42,540 bases of DNA from Virgibacillus alimentarius (GTDB taxonomy: Bacteria > Bacillota > Bacilli > Bacillales > Amphibacillaceae). Position 1 is the first letter of the stretch. Every line of letters begins with the position of its first letter. Positions 16,750 to 24,552 of this stretch are shown piece after piece. Position numbers and translations under genes: made by a program. The notes under the pieces are model-generated. The model did no database searches and had not been told where the DNA came from. It saw only the letters and a list, made by a program, of their open reading frames with translations. The DNA lies in the NCBI RefSeq assembly GCF_000709085.1, contig NZ_JFBD01000013.1, positions 1-42,540 of the forward strand. The letters run 5' to 3'.

Positions 16750-17292
16750 TTAATAATAAATAACAACTCCCATCACACCCGACAGAAGGATTACCATTAC
16801 CGGATTTATTTTTGTAAATAAAAGAAGGCCTAGTCCTGCTATTACAAAAAGAATCCCGATCCACTCAAAGCCCAGCAACTTTGAAGTACCTATCATATCG
16901 TTTTGCATAGCAAAATGAATCGCAGCATAGGCAATTAAACCTGTTATAACCGGGCGTAATCCATAAAACGCATTATCCATGAAGTTTCGCTTCTTCATCT
17001 TATACATAAACAACGATAGGAGTACAACAATGAGCAGAGAAGGCAAGGAAACAGCAACGGCTGAGATTGCCGCTCCTAACATCCCACCAACTTTATATCC
17101 AACAAACACCGCACTGTTTGTTGCAATAGGCCCCGGAGACATACCAGCTATCGCTACTACATCCGTAAACTCTTGTGTTGACAGCCATTGATGTGCTCGC
17201 ACTTCATATTCAATGACAGGAATCATGGCGTAACCTCCACCAAAGGAAATAAAACCAATTTTAAGAAAAGAAACAAAAAGATTCCAGTACAT
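16750..17292 (-). CDS. chrA: Short-chain chromate transporter subunit ChrA (second of pair)
   Basis: A 180-residue half-size ChrA protein (CHR family) with about five hydrophobic segments. The family signatures are GFISFGGGYAMIPVIEYEV near residue 15 and GMSPGPIATNSAVFVGYKVG near 50. Short ChrA proteins occur as adjacent pairs with opposite topology that work together, as in B. subtilis YwrA/YwrB. Here the partner is 69 bases upstream. Chromate efflux is the family role; the natural substrate may be another oxyanion such as sulfate. Confidence 0.9.
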   Translation of the reverse strand: MYWNLFVSFLKIGFISFGGGYAMIPVIEYEVRAHQWLSTQEFTDVVAIAGMSPGPIATNSAVFVGYKVGGMLGAAISAVAVSLPSLLIVVLLSLFMYKMKKRNFMDNAFYGLRPVITGLIAYAAIHFAMQNDMIGTSKLLGFEWIGILFVIAGLGLLLFTKINPVMVILLSGVMGVVIYY

Positions 17293-17361
17293 TTATTTTT
17301 CCCACCTTACCCATGTTGATCTGCTCCCTGCCTTGCAACATGCTTTGATGTAACACGTTTT

Positions 17362-17895
17362 CTATTTAATAAAATACCAATAACTCCCAGCGATAAGGAT
17401 AAAAATTGGATGGACAGGTACAAATAAAAATAAGATTAACGCAACACCTGCAATGATACCTGTTACTGTATTAAAGATGGCTGTTTTACCGATGGTAATT
17501 GCAGCATACGCGATTAGTGCAACAATTGCCGGGCGAATCCCCATAAATGCAGCTTCAACGATCGGGTTGTGCTGAAAACTCAAAAATAAAGCAGCGAGCG
17601 CAACAATGATTAAGAAGGTCGGTGTAACAATCCCGATTGTCCCGGCTATTGCGCCAAATAAGCCAGCTATACGGTAACCAATGAATGTGGCAGTGTTTAC
17701 AGCAATAGAGCCAGGGACCGTTTGCGCCATAACCAAAACATCTGCAATATCTTTCTCCTCCACCCACTTTTTCTTCACGGTTACAGCCCGCTCCAGTAAA
17801 GGAATCATAGCATATCCTCCACCAAATGAAACCGGGCTGATTTTAAAAAAGGTAAAAAAGATATCCCATAGTAATTTTATTTTATTCTTCTCCAT
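17362..17895 (-). CDS. chrA: Short-chain chromate transporter subunit ChrA (first of pair)
   Basis: A 177-residue half-size CHR-family protein. The signatures SPVSFGGGYAMIPLLERAV near residue 20 and AQTVPGSIAVNTATFIGY near 58 mirror those of its downstream partner, so the two are ancient duplicates. GGAGGG lies 6 bases before the ATG. In B. subtilis the equivalent pair has an Lrp-type regulator next to it; none is visible here. The gene begins 13 bases after the end of a broken ROK gene, so it may read through from the nhaC unit or use a promoter inside the dead gene. Confidence 0.9.
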   Translation of the reverse strand: MEKNKIKLLWDIFFTFFKISPVSFGGGYAMIPLLERAVTVKKKWVEEKDIADVLVMAQTVPGSIAVNTATFIGYRIAGLFGAIAGTIGIVTPTFLIIVALAALFLSFQHNPIVEAAFMGIRPAIVALIAYAAITIGKTAIFNTVTGIIAGVALILFLFVPVHPIFILIAGSYWYFIK

Positions 17896-17908
17896 ACCGA
17901 CCCTCCAA

Positions 17909-18496
17909 CTACGCTATATAAGAATCAATTACCATACTGCCGGCACCTATTGCAGTAGCATTTTCACCCAGATTCCCATGACTAAAATTCACTTCACATC
18001 CAGGATACAAGCTGTTAATTCACTCCGTAGCCGTTTGTACTACGGTCTGATAAAATAAGTCGAAGCGATGATACATCGGTCCGCCTAGGATAACTAAATC
18101 AGGCTGCAAAAGCGCAAAAATATTAGAAACAGCTATTCCAGTATGATAACCAAAATCTTTTAAAATAGTGGTGCATAATGCATCATCTTTTTCAACTGCT
18201 AAACAAATGGAATCAAAATCAATATCTTCCGGGTTTTCCACATGTTCCATCAGAAGGGAGGAATGGCCACATTTTATCTTTTCTATAATCTCACTCTTTA
18301 GAGCTAGAATGGTTGAATACGTGTGAACACACCCATCACTACCACAAACACATCTTCTACCATTTGTATTCACAACCATATGGCCATTCCCATATTTCCC
18401 GTGCCGATCAGCAGCACCCTGGAATAAATCATGATTCGTAACGACACCAAGACGAATACCTACCCTCAAATAGCCGATTTCTAAATGGGGCTGTTT
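17909..18496 (-). pseudogene. ROK-family sugar kinase/regulator remnant
   Basis: The frame encodes the C-terminal half of a ROK protein: GIRLGVVTNHDLFQG, then HMVVNTNGRRCVCGSDGCVH matching the ROK zinc motif (CxCGxxGCxE), then NIFALLQPDLVILGGP. It is interrupted by an in-frame TGA at 18020-18022. The same frame continues past it for 36 codons with the recognisable ROK ending HGNLGENATAIGAGSMV. The N-terminal half (ATP-binding DxGGT motif, or a DNA-binding region) is missing, and a TAG closes the frame at about 18497. It is therefore decayed by truncation plus a nonsense mutation. No sugar genes are nearby. Confidence 0.8.
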
Positions 18497-18506
18497 CTAT
18501 TCATTC

Positions 18507-19361
18507 TTATAAGTGAATCTCCTGACCTTCCTCCAAAATGAAAAATCCATTTGCTTCTACTTCTTCTTGATATCTCTGGTCGGTGCCAATCACTGGATTC
18601 GTATGATTAAAATGAGTGAAATAAATATTACATGTGTCTTTGTATGGTTCAAACTTTTCCATCGACTTTGTCATGAGCGGATGCGGAATATCTTTATAGG
18701 ATCTGCCAATCCACTCAAGCTCTACGGTGGAATAAAATGTTCCATCAATAATACAGTAATCGATATCCTTCATTCGTTGACCTAAGTCTTGCTCCCATTC
18801 CTCCCAGCTATCAATATCAGGTATATACAGCAGACTTTTTTGTTTACCTTGAATCATAAAACCAAACGTTTCAGAGAATTCATTTCGATGCGGAACAGAT
18901 AGCGGAATAATACATGCTCCTTCAGGGAATGAAATTGCTTTTTGATTCTCTATTAATTTGAGCTTTATGTTATTAAAATCGATTAATTGTTTCCAAGGAT
19001 AATGGCTTGATAGAAAATGATTCATTTCCCCCCCTGCCATGACAGGCATTTCCTTTGTTGAAATTGCTTCTTTTCCTAGGAACATCAAACCAGGGTAGTG
19101 ACCGATATGTGCATGTGTAAGCAGTATCCCATCCATCATCTGCTTCCACCCCATGTCACTTTGAACATGTTGAAGCTGCTGCTTAAAATCAGGCGAAGGG
19201 TCAATCATATACCACTTATTTTCTGTTTCAAAATGAATGGAAAGTGAAGCAGCAAAACGTTGGTATTTTTTATCCTTTTTTGCTGCTTCACAATGGTCAC
19301 AAAAACAATTGGGATGAGGTATACCTGCATCCTGTGCTGTTCCTAATACTTTAATAAACAT
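18507..19361 (-). CDS. PqqB-like metallo-beta-lactamase-fold hydrolase (orphan)
   Basis: A 284-residue cytoplasmic MBL-fold protein resembling PqqB. It starts FIKVLGTAQDAGIPHPNC, a PqqB-type opening, with a structural zinc knuckle NCFCDHC (Cys19, Cys21, Cys24). The metal motif is THAHIGHYPG (His83, His85, His88), with Gly where most MBL enzymes have Asp. Further on come VPHRNEFSETFGF and IDGTFYS. No pqqA, pqqC, pqqD or pqqE is in the window, so a role in PQQ synthesis is unlikely. The ATG at 19361 overlaps the end of nhaC by 11 bases and has GAGGGGAT upstream, so translation is probably coupled to nhaC. A longer upstream extension of the frame lies inside nhaC and is discarded. Confidence 0.75.
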   Translation of the reverse strand: MFIKVLGTAQDAGIPHPNCFCDHCEAAKKDKKYQRFAASLSIHFETENKWYMIDPSPDFKQQLQHVQSDMGWKQMMDGILLTHAHIGHYPGLMFLGKEAISTKEMPVMAGGEMNHFLSSHYPWKQLIDFNNIKLKLIENQKAISFPEGACIIPLSVPHRNEFSETFGFMIQGKQKSLLYIPDIDSWEEWEQDLGQRMKDIDYCIIDGTFYSTVELEWIGRSYKDIPHPLMTKSMEKFEPYKDTCNIYFTHFNHTNPVIGTDQRYQEEVEANGFFILEEGQEIHL

Positions 19362-20769
19362 TGCGAGCCATCCCCTCTTTCTTTTCATAATTTGTAGCCG
19401 GGATACGCTTGATTGCAAAACCGGTATACCCATAGACAATATTGATAAGCGGCACCAGAAACGCAAAAAAGATAAATGGAATGAATTCAGTTGCTGGTAC
19501 ACCAAATACCCCTGCTGCAAACACAGCTGGAACTCCCCACGGCACCAAATTTATCCCGACTGTCCCAGCAGCTTCAACACTTCTTGATAGATTTAATGGG
19601 GAAAGTGCAAAATTTTTATAGGACTTAAGAAAGCCTCTTGCAGGTAAAATGATTGCCAAAAACTGGGCTCCACTTGCAAAAGCAACTACAAAAGTGGATA
19701 GAACCGTAGAAAGAATGAGCGACCCCGTTGAATGAACTCTTGCTACGATCGTATTTACAATCACTTTGAACACTCCGGTTGATTCTAGGACTCCACCAAG
19801 AGCAGTTGCAATAATAATTAAGCCGATTGTGTTAAGCATCGAATTAATTCCACCTCTTGATAACAAAGAGTCAATTGCTTCAATACCGCTTTCTGCTTGA
19901 TATCCTGCTGTCATTGCTTGGACCACTTGCGTAATATTGCTTCCCTGTACAAGGATTGCTGTTATACCTCCTATGACTGCAATGAGTACAAGAGAAGGTA
20001 TTGCCGGGTACTGTTTCAGCATTAAAAATAAGGTGAAAACCGGAATAGCAAATAGGAGTGGATGAATGACAAATAACGCATCTAAACCTTGCATCATTTC
20101 ATTGATTTCACTGACACTTGCTGTTGATGTTGCGTAATTCAGCCCCACAATCCAATATAATAACAGTGAGATTACAAAAGCTGGGATCGTATCCCAGAGC
20201 ATGTAGCGAACGTGTGCAAATAGATCCTCACCCACCATTGCTGGAGCAACATTTGTAGTGTCTGACAAAGGAGATAATTTATCACCAAAAAAGGCTCCCG
20301 AAATAACCGCACCTGCTACGAGTGGCAGCGGAAAATCCATCCCCTGTCCAATGGCAATAAAAGCCAGCCCGACTGTAGCGATTGAGGTGAAAGAACTGCC
20401 CAGTACAAGTGCAACAATACCAGTAATAAAACAAACGAGCGGTACAAAAAAATTAGGATTAATCATTGCGAGTCCGTAGTAGATAAGTGTAGGGATAACC
20501 CCACTTAAAATCCAGGTTCCAATGATGGTTCCAATAATAAATAATATAAATACTGCTGGAAGTGCCTTAGAAACACCATCCGATAAAGCCCCTTGCAAAT
20601 CGCGCCATTGGTACCCTAGTATTTTTCCTATCAAAGATGCCGCAGCAATACCACTAATTAAGGGAATAAACATCCCTGCGTCCCAGACAAAGATGGACAT
20701 AGCCGCAGCACCTATTAAAATGACTAACGGAACAAGTGCAAGGCCAATATTTGGTTCTTTTCCATTCAT
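19351..20769 (-). CDS. nhaC: Na+/H+ antiporter NhaC family protein
   Basis: A 472-residue membrane protein of the NhaC family, about 11-12 helices. Family features include ALVLGSSFTSIATVGLAFIA near residue 120, GAVISGAFFGDKLSPLSDTT near 155 and NLVPWGVPAVFAAGVFGVP near 410. The group covers Na+/H+ antiporters and Na+-malate/lactate exchangers such as MleN, so substrate exchange cannot be excluded. AAGGAGTG lies about 8 bases upstream. A good promoter sits at 20842-20870. It is the first gene of a unit with the PqqB-like hydrolase, separated from the hpa genes by repeat C. Confidence 0.88.
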   Translation of the reverse strand: MNGKEPNIGLALVPLVILIGAAAMSIFVWDAGMFIPLISGIAAASLIGKILGYQWRDLQGALSDGVSKALPAVFILFIIGTIIGTWILSGVIPTLIYYGLAMINPNFFVPLVCFITGIVALVLGSSFTSIATVGLAFIAIGQGMDFPLPLVAGAVISGAFFGDKLSPLSDTTNVAPAMVGEDLFAHVRYMLWDTIPAFVISLLLYWIVGLNYATSTASVSEINEMMQGLDALFVIHPLLFAIPVFTLFLMLKQYPAIPSLVLIAVIGGITAILVQGSNITQVVQAMTAGYQAESGIEAIDSLLSRGGINSMLNTIGLIIIATALGGVLESTGVFKVIVNTIVARVHSTGSLILSTVLSTFVVAFASGAQFLAIILPARGFLKSYKNFALSPLNLSRSVEAAGTVGINLVPWGVPAVFAAGVFGVPATEFIPFIFFAFLVPLINIVYGYTGFAIKRIPATNYEKKEGMARNVY

Positions 20770-20841
20770 CTATTCTCACACTCCTTGATCATGTCCCCCA
20801 AATCTTTTATAATTTTGATTTTTAAGACGATTAATGATGAA

Positions 20842-20870
20842 AGTATAGCGAAAAGCATACCTAACGTCAA
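20842..20870 (-). promoter_or_regulatory. SigA-type promoter of nhaC
   Basis: On the minus strand TTGACG (20865-20870) is followed after exactly 17 bases by TATACT (20842-20847). The start site would be near 20835, about 65 bases before the nhaC ATG. Confidence 0.7.
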
Positions 20871-21037
20871 TATCGTGACGATCGAAAAATGCGTTATATT
20901 AATCTTCCAAGAAAAATTGAAGACCCCGCGTAAAGTGGTTTTTCTTCCGAGGTGGGTGAAGCCGTGCCTGCGGAAAGCAGCCACCTGTAGTGGAAGGCAA
21001 CGAAGTTCCCATCCATATCGATAATTATTTCATTTAT

Positions 21038-21083
21038 AAAAAAAGTCAGGCAGTCCATCGAAAGATGAACTATCTGACCATTT
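21038..21083 (-). terminator. Hairpin of repeat C, likely terminator of the hpa unit
   Basis: GTCAGGCAGTCCATC (21045-21059) and GATGAACTATCTGAC (21064-21078) pair with two internal mismatches around a GAAA loop. Seven A at 21038-21044 give a U-tract on the minus strand. hpaF stops at 21132. Confidence 0.7.
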
Positions 21084-21131
21084 TTACATTTGCTGGGGTT
21101 TTGCCCCAGCCCCATTTTCTCAATTATCCCA

Positions 21132-21515
21132 TTACTTTTTATACCGGGTATGAATATTATTTAATTTATATGTCGGTGCCTGAAACTCATATAATTCCAT
21201 GGATAGTGCCAAGGATCGCTTTTCATATGTTTCAGCAAAATGCTCTTTCATTGCATGAAAAAGAGCATCACAGACCTTCTTTTTATCTTCTTCTGAACGC
21301 CCCTTCCCAAGTTTAAGTGTAGCATGTACAAATGCATCATCTTCCGCTCCATCTGCAACAAGATAATCGGTTAGCTCAATTGCCCGGGAGCGCAGTCCTC
21401 CAATTGGAATAATATCACGATGGGAAAGGAGTGATTGATTCATCTTTTTGAGTAGTTCAGGGATATTTGCTTCTTGTTTAATATTATCCGTATATTCAAT
21501 ATAAAAGTGTGGCAT
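21132..21515 (-). CDS. hpaF: 5-carboxymethyl-2-hydroxymuconate delta-isomerase
   Basis: This 127-residue enzyme of the tautomerase superfamily isomerises 5-carboxymethyl-2-hydroxymuconate in homoprotocatechuate meta-cleavage. The catalytic proline follows the initiator Met (MPHFYIEYTDN). IPIGGLRSRAIELTDYLVAD and DDAFVHATLKLGKGRSEEDK are characteristic of the HpaF/HpcD family, whose length is about 126 residues. It is the last gene of the hpa unit, 26 bases after hpaG-C, and is followed by the hairpin of repeat C. Confidence 0.93.
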   Translation of the reverse strand: MPHFYIEYTDNIKQEANIPELLKKMNQSLLSHRDIIPIGGLRSRAIELTDYLVADGAEDDAFVHATLKLGKGRSEEDKKKVCDALFHAMKEHFAETYEKRSLALSMELYEFQAPTYKLNNIHTRYKK

Positions 21516-21541
21516 TTTATTCCCTCCTGTCCTAACCTTTC

Positions 21542-22300
21542 CTATGCCTGATTAAAAGCAGATTCTCCTACAATGGTGCTAACCAGTTGACCAATGCCTT
21601 CGACCTCCGTAATCACTTCATCGCCTACAGCTGTATCTACGGAACCTTTTGGGGTACCCGTTAGTATAAGGTCACCCGGGCTTAGCGTCATAAATCCGCT
21701 TAAATATTCAATTAAGTCTGGGATACTAAATACCATATCTTTCGTTGTGCCTTCCTGAACAACTTTTCCGTTAATCGTAGTCCGCAGCGTTAGATTCATT
21801 GGATCTTTAATATCCTCTTTATCAACGAACCATGGACCTATCGGTGTGCAACTATCCCGATTTTTTGCACGTAAGTTTGGGCGATAATAGTTTTCTAGAT
21901 AATCGCGAATCACATAATCATTCGCAATCGTATAACCGGATACATAGTCATATGCATCCTCTTTTTTGACATGACGAGCCGTCTTACCAATGACAACAAC
22001 AAGTTCACACTCATAATGCATGTAGGTTGCATCACTAGGGCGATAGGTTTGTCCACGATGCCCGATAAATGTGTTTGGTCCCTTTAAAAATACGAGCGGT
22101 TCTTTTGGAGCAGAAAAAGACAACTCTTTTGCGTGATCCGCATAATTCAATCCTAGCGTAAATACTGTGCGAGGCTCTAACGGCGAAAGCCAAGTGACAT
22201 CCGTCTCTTCTACAATGCGTCCATCCAATAGCTTAACTTTGCCATCTTGCTCAACAACGTCATGAATTAATCCGTCAAATGCGACACGACCGTGCTTCAT
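21542..22300 (-). CDS. hpaG: HpaG C-terminal-type subunit (OPET decarboxylase/isomerase, FAH fold)
   Basis: A 252-residue fumarylacetoacetate-hydrolase-fold enzyme equivalent to the C-terminal half of Gram-negative HpaG/HpcE. It acts on 5-oxopent-3-ene-1,2,5-tricarboxylate or its isomer to give the hydroxyheptadienedioate. The metal ligands are visible as Glu97 and Glu99 in MHYECELVVVIG and Asp128 in TIANDYVIRD. Substrate-loop sequence NYADHAKEL near residue 52 and LTGTPKGS near the end fit the family. Its ATG overlaps the stop of the N-type subunit (ATGA), so the halves are probably translated together and assemble as a heteromer. Confidence 0.9.
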   Translation of the reverse strand: MKHGRVAFDGLIHDVVEQDGKVKLLDGRIVEETDVTWLSPLEPRTVFTLGLNYADHAKELSFSAPKEPLVFLKGPNTFIGHRGQTYRPSDATYMHYECELVVVIGKTARHVKKEDAYDYVSGYTIANDYVIRDYLENYYRPNLRAKNRDSCTPIGPWFVDKEDIKDPMNLTLRTTINGKVVQEGTTKDMVFSIPDLIEYLSGFMTLSPGDLILTGTPKGSVDTAVGDEVITEVEGIGQLVSTIVGESAFNQA

Positions 22301-23085
22301 ATGATATCTCCTCCTACTACATCGTTCTCTTTTTTAATTGTATTTTCCAGTGTTCCTACACCTTCCATTTCAATTTTTACAACATCGTTTTCTTTGGCAA
22401 GCGGTGCATTTTCGGGCACACCAACGAGTAATACATCTCCAGCATATAATGTCATAAACTCCGTTACATCTGCCATTAAAGTTCCAATCGAACGAATTAA
22501 ATGCTTTGTATTGTTTTCTTGCTTCAGTTCATCATTAATAAAGACACGGATATTTAATGCATCTGGATCCGTAATTGCTTCGCGCTCCATCACCCAAGGG
22601 CCCATTGGACAAAATCCATCGCGTGCTTTTTCCTTTACTGCCGGACGATGCACACTCTCATGTGGAATGCTGACATCATTTACCACGGTGAATCCTTTCA
22701 TGTACTCTAACGCTTCATCTGCTTTTACCTGCTTTGCTGTTTTTCCAATGACAAGGCCTAGTGCAGCTCCCATTTGAAGTTCTGAAACACCTTCTGGAAG
22801 TGGTATTGCAGCACCATGACTTGCAAAAGTGTTCTTTGGCTTGATATATAGTACAGGTTTTTTTGGTGGCGCTTTATAAGGTTTCTCATGCATCTGACTC
22901 TCAAATGCTTTATACGCACCTTGATAATTCAATAATGTTCCATAAACAGTACCAGATACGGGAACATCAAACGATAGTTCATTTACTTGAAGATTTCTTT
23001 GATTTATCTCGACTGTATTCTCCTGATTAACCCTTGCTTCCTGCAGCTGACTTACCCCACGTAATTTCATTATTACATTGCTCAT
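22297..23085 (-). CDS. hpaG: HpaG N-terminal-type subunit (FAH fold)
   Basis: A 262-residue FAH-fold protein equivalent to the N-terminal half of fused HpaG/HpcE. Features are VSGTVYGTLLNYQGAYKAFE near residue 42, PVLYIKPKNTFASHGAAI near 77 and GFTVVNDVSIPHESVHRP near 131. The Glu-x-Glu metal pair seen in the partner is not evident here: the aligned stretch reads MGAALGLVIG (105-114). This subunit may therefore depend on its partner for metal chemistry. GAGGAGTG lies 7 bases upstream. A terminator-like hairpin separates it from hpaC. Confidence 0.88.
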   Translation of the reverse strand: MSNVIMKLRGVSQLQEARVNQENTVEINQRNLQVNELSFDVPVSGTVYGTLLNYQGAYKAFESQMHEKPYKAPPKKPVLYIKPKNTFASHGAAIPLPEGVSELQMGAALGLVIGKTAKQVKADEALEYMKGFTVVNDVSIPHESVHRPAVKEKARDGFCPMGPWVMEREAITDPDALNIRVFINDELKQENNTKHLIRSIGTLMADVTEFMTLYAGDVLLVGVPENAPLAKENDVVKIEMEGVGTLENTIKKENDVVGGDII

Positions 23086-23130
23086 GTAACATCACTCCTC
23101 TTCTCTTTCTGTACGCTTGCACTTTTTCAG

Positions 23131-23157
23131 AAAAACAGACCAGTTCATCACTGGTCT
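23131..23157 (-). terminator. Internal hairpin terminator between hpaC and hpaG
   Basis: AGACCAGT (23137-23144) and ACTGGTCT (23150-23157) form a perfect 8-bp stem with a 5-base loop. The minus strand continues GTTTTT. It lies inside the hpa unit and could partly reduce transcription of hpaG-hpaF. Confidence 0.65.
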
Positions 23158-23184
23158 AACGCCTTAATCGATTATCTTATTTGA

Positions 23185-23658
23185 TTAAGCATATTCTACC
23201 GGGGCATAGTTACCATATTTTCCTTGATAAAATGTTAGTGGGTTGCCATCTCTTAGGCTAATTTCAAATACTTTACCAATAAATAGCGTATGATCCCCCA
23301 CAACATGTGAATCGTGTACATCACAAACAACAGTTGCCAATGCATCACGAACAATTGGCACATTGTGAACGAGGTCAAAATCAATGCCATCTTCTTTTTT
23401 CTTCTGACCCGCAAAATGCATCGAAATGTCCTGTTGCTCTTCGCCTAGAATACTCACTGCAAATTGTCCGGAGCTCTTTATCTTCTCCAGCATATTTGCT
23501 TTATTATCGATGGAAATAGTGATCAACTTTGGATCTAGGGATACCGACATGAATGCATTCGCTGTCATCCCATGTACGTCTTCTCCAACTTTTGTTGTAA
23601 TCACCGTAACACCTGTTGCAAATTTCCCCATTGTGTTTCGAAAGACTCGATCATCCAT
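23185..23658 (-). CDS. hpaC: 4-hydroxyphenylacetate 3-monooxygenase reductase component HpaC
   Basis: A 157-residue flavin reductase of the HpaC/Rut-F type. It reduces FAD or FMN with NAD(P)H and passes free reduced flavin to HpaB. Signatures are RNTMGKFATGVTVITTK near residue 7, GMTANAFMSVSLDPKLITIS near 30 and GDHTLFIGKVFEI near 120. AAGGAGG lies about 9 bases upstream. It sits 24 bases after the FAD-synthetase-like gene, an arrangement that pairs flavin production with flavin use. Confidence 0.92.
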   Translation of the reverse strand: MDDRVFRNTMGKFATGVTVITTKVGEDVHGMTANAFMSVSLDPKLITISIDNKANMLEKIKSSGQFAVSILGEEQQDISMHFAGQKKKEDGIDFDLVHNVPIVRDALATVVCDVHDSHVVGDHTLFIGKVFEISLRDGNPLTFYQGKYGNYAPVEYA

Positions 23659-23682
23659 GATAACGCTCCTCCTTATTTTAAT

Positions 23683-24504
23683 TTAAACAGAAACCACACT
23701 TGCCGCTGACACTTTACTGAGAAATAAAATCGACAATTCCTCACCATGTAACGCTTGTAATCCCGGAGCAACGATTTCATTATCCTTTTCTGCGTATCGG
23801 TGAAACTCCCCTTGAACAGTTCTTCTTCCGTCCGATATTTTGACAAAATAGATACCTGCTTTTGGTAAAATGTAACTTCCAAGTGTGCGTACGTTTTGAC
23901 TTCCAGTTTGATGTTTTTTTCCTGTCTCTACTTTTACTTGATAATTTGCACCTAAATAGAAAGGAATCCTATCAACTTCCCCGTCTCCTATTAATCTTCT
24001 TAATAGGGTCGAACTTATCTTTTCGTTCCGGTAGGTTTTTTTCGGTATAACGGATAATCCAAACGATTGCTTTTTTGACTGTTTGCGAAGAAGCAGTGTA
24101 TCTCCCTCGGCCTTAAAGCCAAACGTAAAGTCAAAACCAACAACGACATGTTTTGTATGTGTATTAATAATATAATCGTTTATAAAGTCAGCTGGTGGAA
24201 GGGATGCAAAAGCTTTATCAAACGTCATGACAAATAACTTATCTACTCCTAGCGCCCTCATCTTCTCTATCTTTTGAGGCAGTGGTGTAATATATTTTCG
24301 GTTTTTATCTCCTTTAATTACTTCATCCGGATGTGGACTGAACGTCAGCGCTGTAAATAGAACATTATTTTTTTCAGCAAGCGACTTTGCATGATTCAAT
24401 AATTCCTGATGTCCTAAATGAACACCATCGAAAAAACCGATTGCCATCACATGGGCTTCTTTATTGAATTGCTCGCTTGCCTGTGTGATATGAATTACTT
24501 CCAT
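23683..24504 (-). CDS. RibF-like FAD synthetase with degenerate flavokinase region
   Basis: A 273-residue protein. Residues 1 to about 180 match the FMN adenylyltransferase (FAD synthetase) domain of RibF: nucleotide site GFFDGVHLGH (23-32), TFSPHPDEV near 55, FVMTFDKAFASLPPADFI near 92, VVVGFDFTFGFKAEGD near 121 and the closing ISSTLLRRLIGDGEVD. The following region keeps the beta-barrel length but lacks the flavokinase motif GFPTAN and the GRPTF element, so kinase activity is unlikely. The position between hpaD and hpaC suggests it makes FAD for the HpaB-HpaC monooxygenase; that is inference. The start at 24504 has GGAGG 8 bases upstream. Upstream reading into the repeat is not coding. Confidence 0.78.
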   Translation of the reverse strand: MEVIHITQASEQFNKEAHVMAIGFFDGVHLGHQELLNHAKSLAEKNNVLFTALTFSPHPDEVIKGDKNRKYITPLPQKIEKMRALGVDKLFVMTFDKAFASLPPADFINDYIINTHTKHVVVGFDFTFGFKAEGDTLLLRKQSKKQSFGLSVIPKKTYRNEKISSTLLRRLIGDGEVDRIPFYLGANYQVKVETGKKHQTGSQNVRTLGSYILPKAGIYFVKISDGRRTVQGEFHRYAEKDNEIVAPGLQALHGEELSILFLSKVSAASVVSV

Positions 24505-24552
24505 TCGCTCTTCCTCCCACTTCGCTGTTTTAATTATGCTTTGGCATAGGCG

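Larger units (their letters stand above)
20770..21131. repeat. Dispersed GC-rich repeat, copy C (divergent), plus nhaC promoter
   Basis: No gene is present in this 362-base interval. From about 20900 to 21115 it carries a diverged relative of copies A and B: GAAGACCCCGCGTAAAGTGG, then TTCTTCCGAGGTGGGTGAAG, then TGCGGAAAGCAGCC. The right hairpin (21045-21078) and a perfect CTGGGGTTTTGCCCCAG ending follow. The left hairpin module is missing. The nhaC promoter occupies 20842-20870. Confidence 0.75.

Noticed and set aside
19362-19520. N-terminal extension of the PqqB-like protein inside nhaC
   Set aside because: The extension overlaps the nhaC coding end in another frame; the internal ATG at 19361 has its own Shine-Dalgarno sequence and starts at the family's usual N-terminus.
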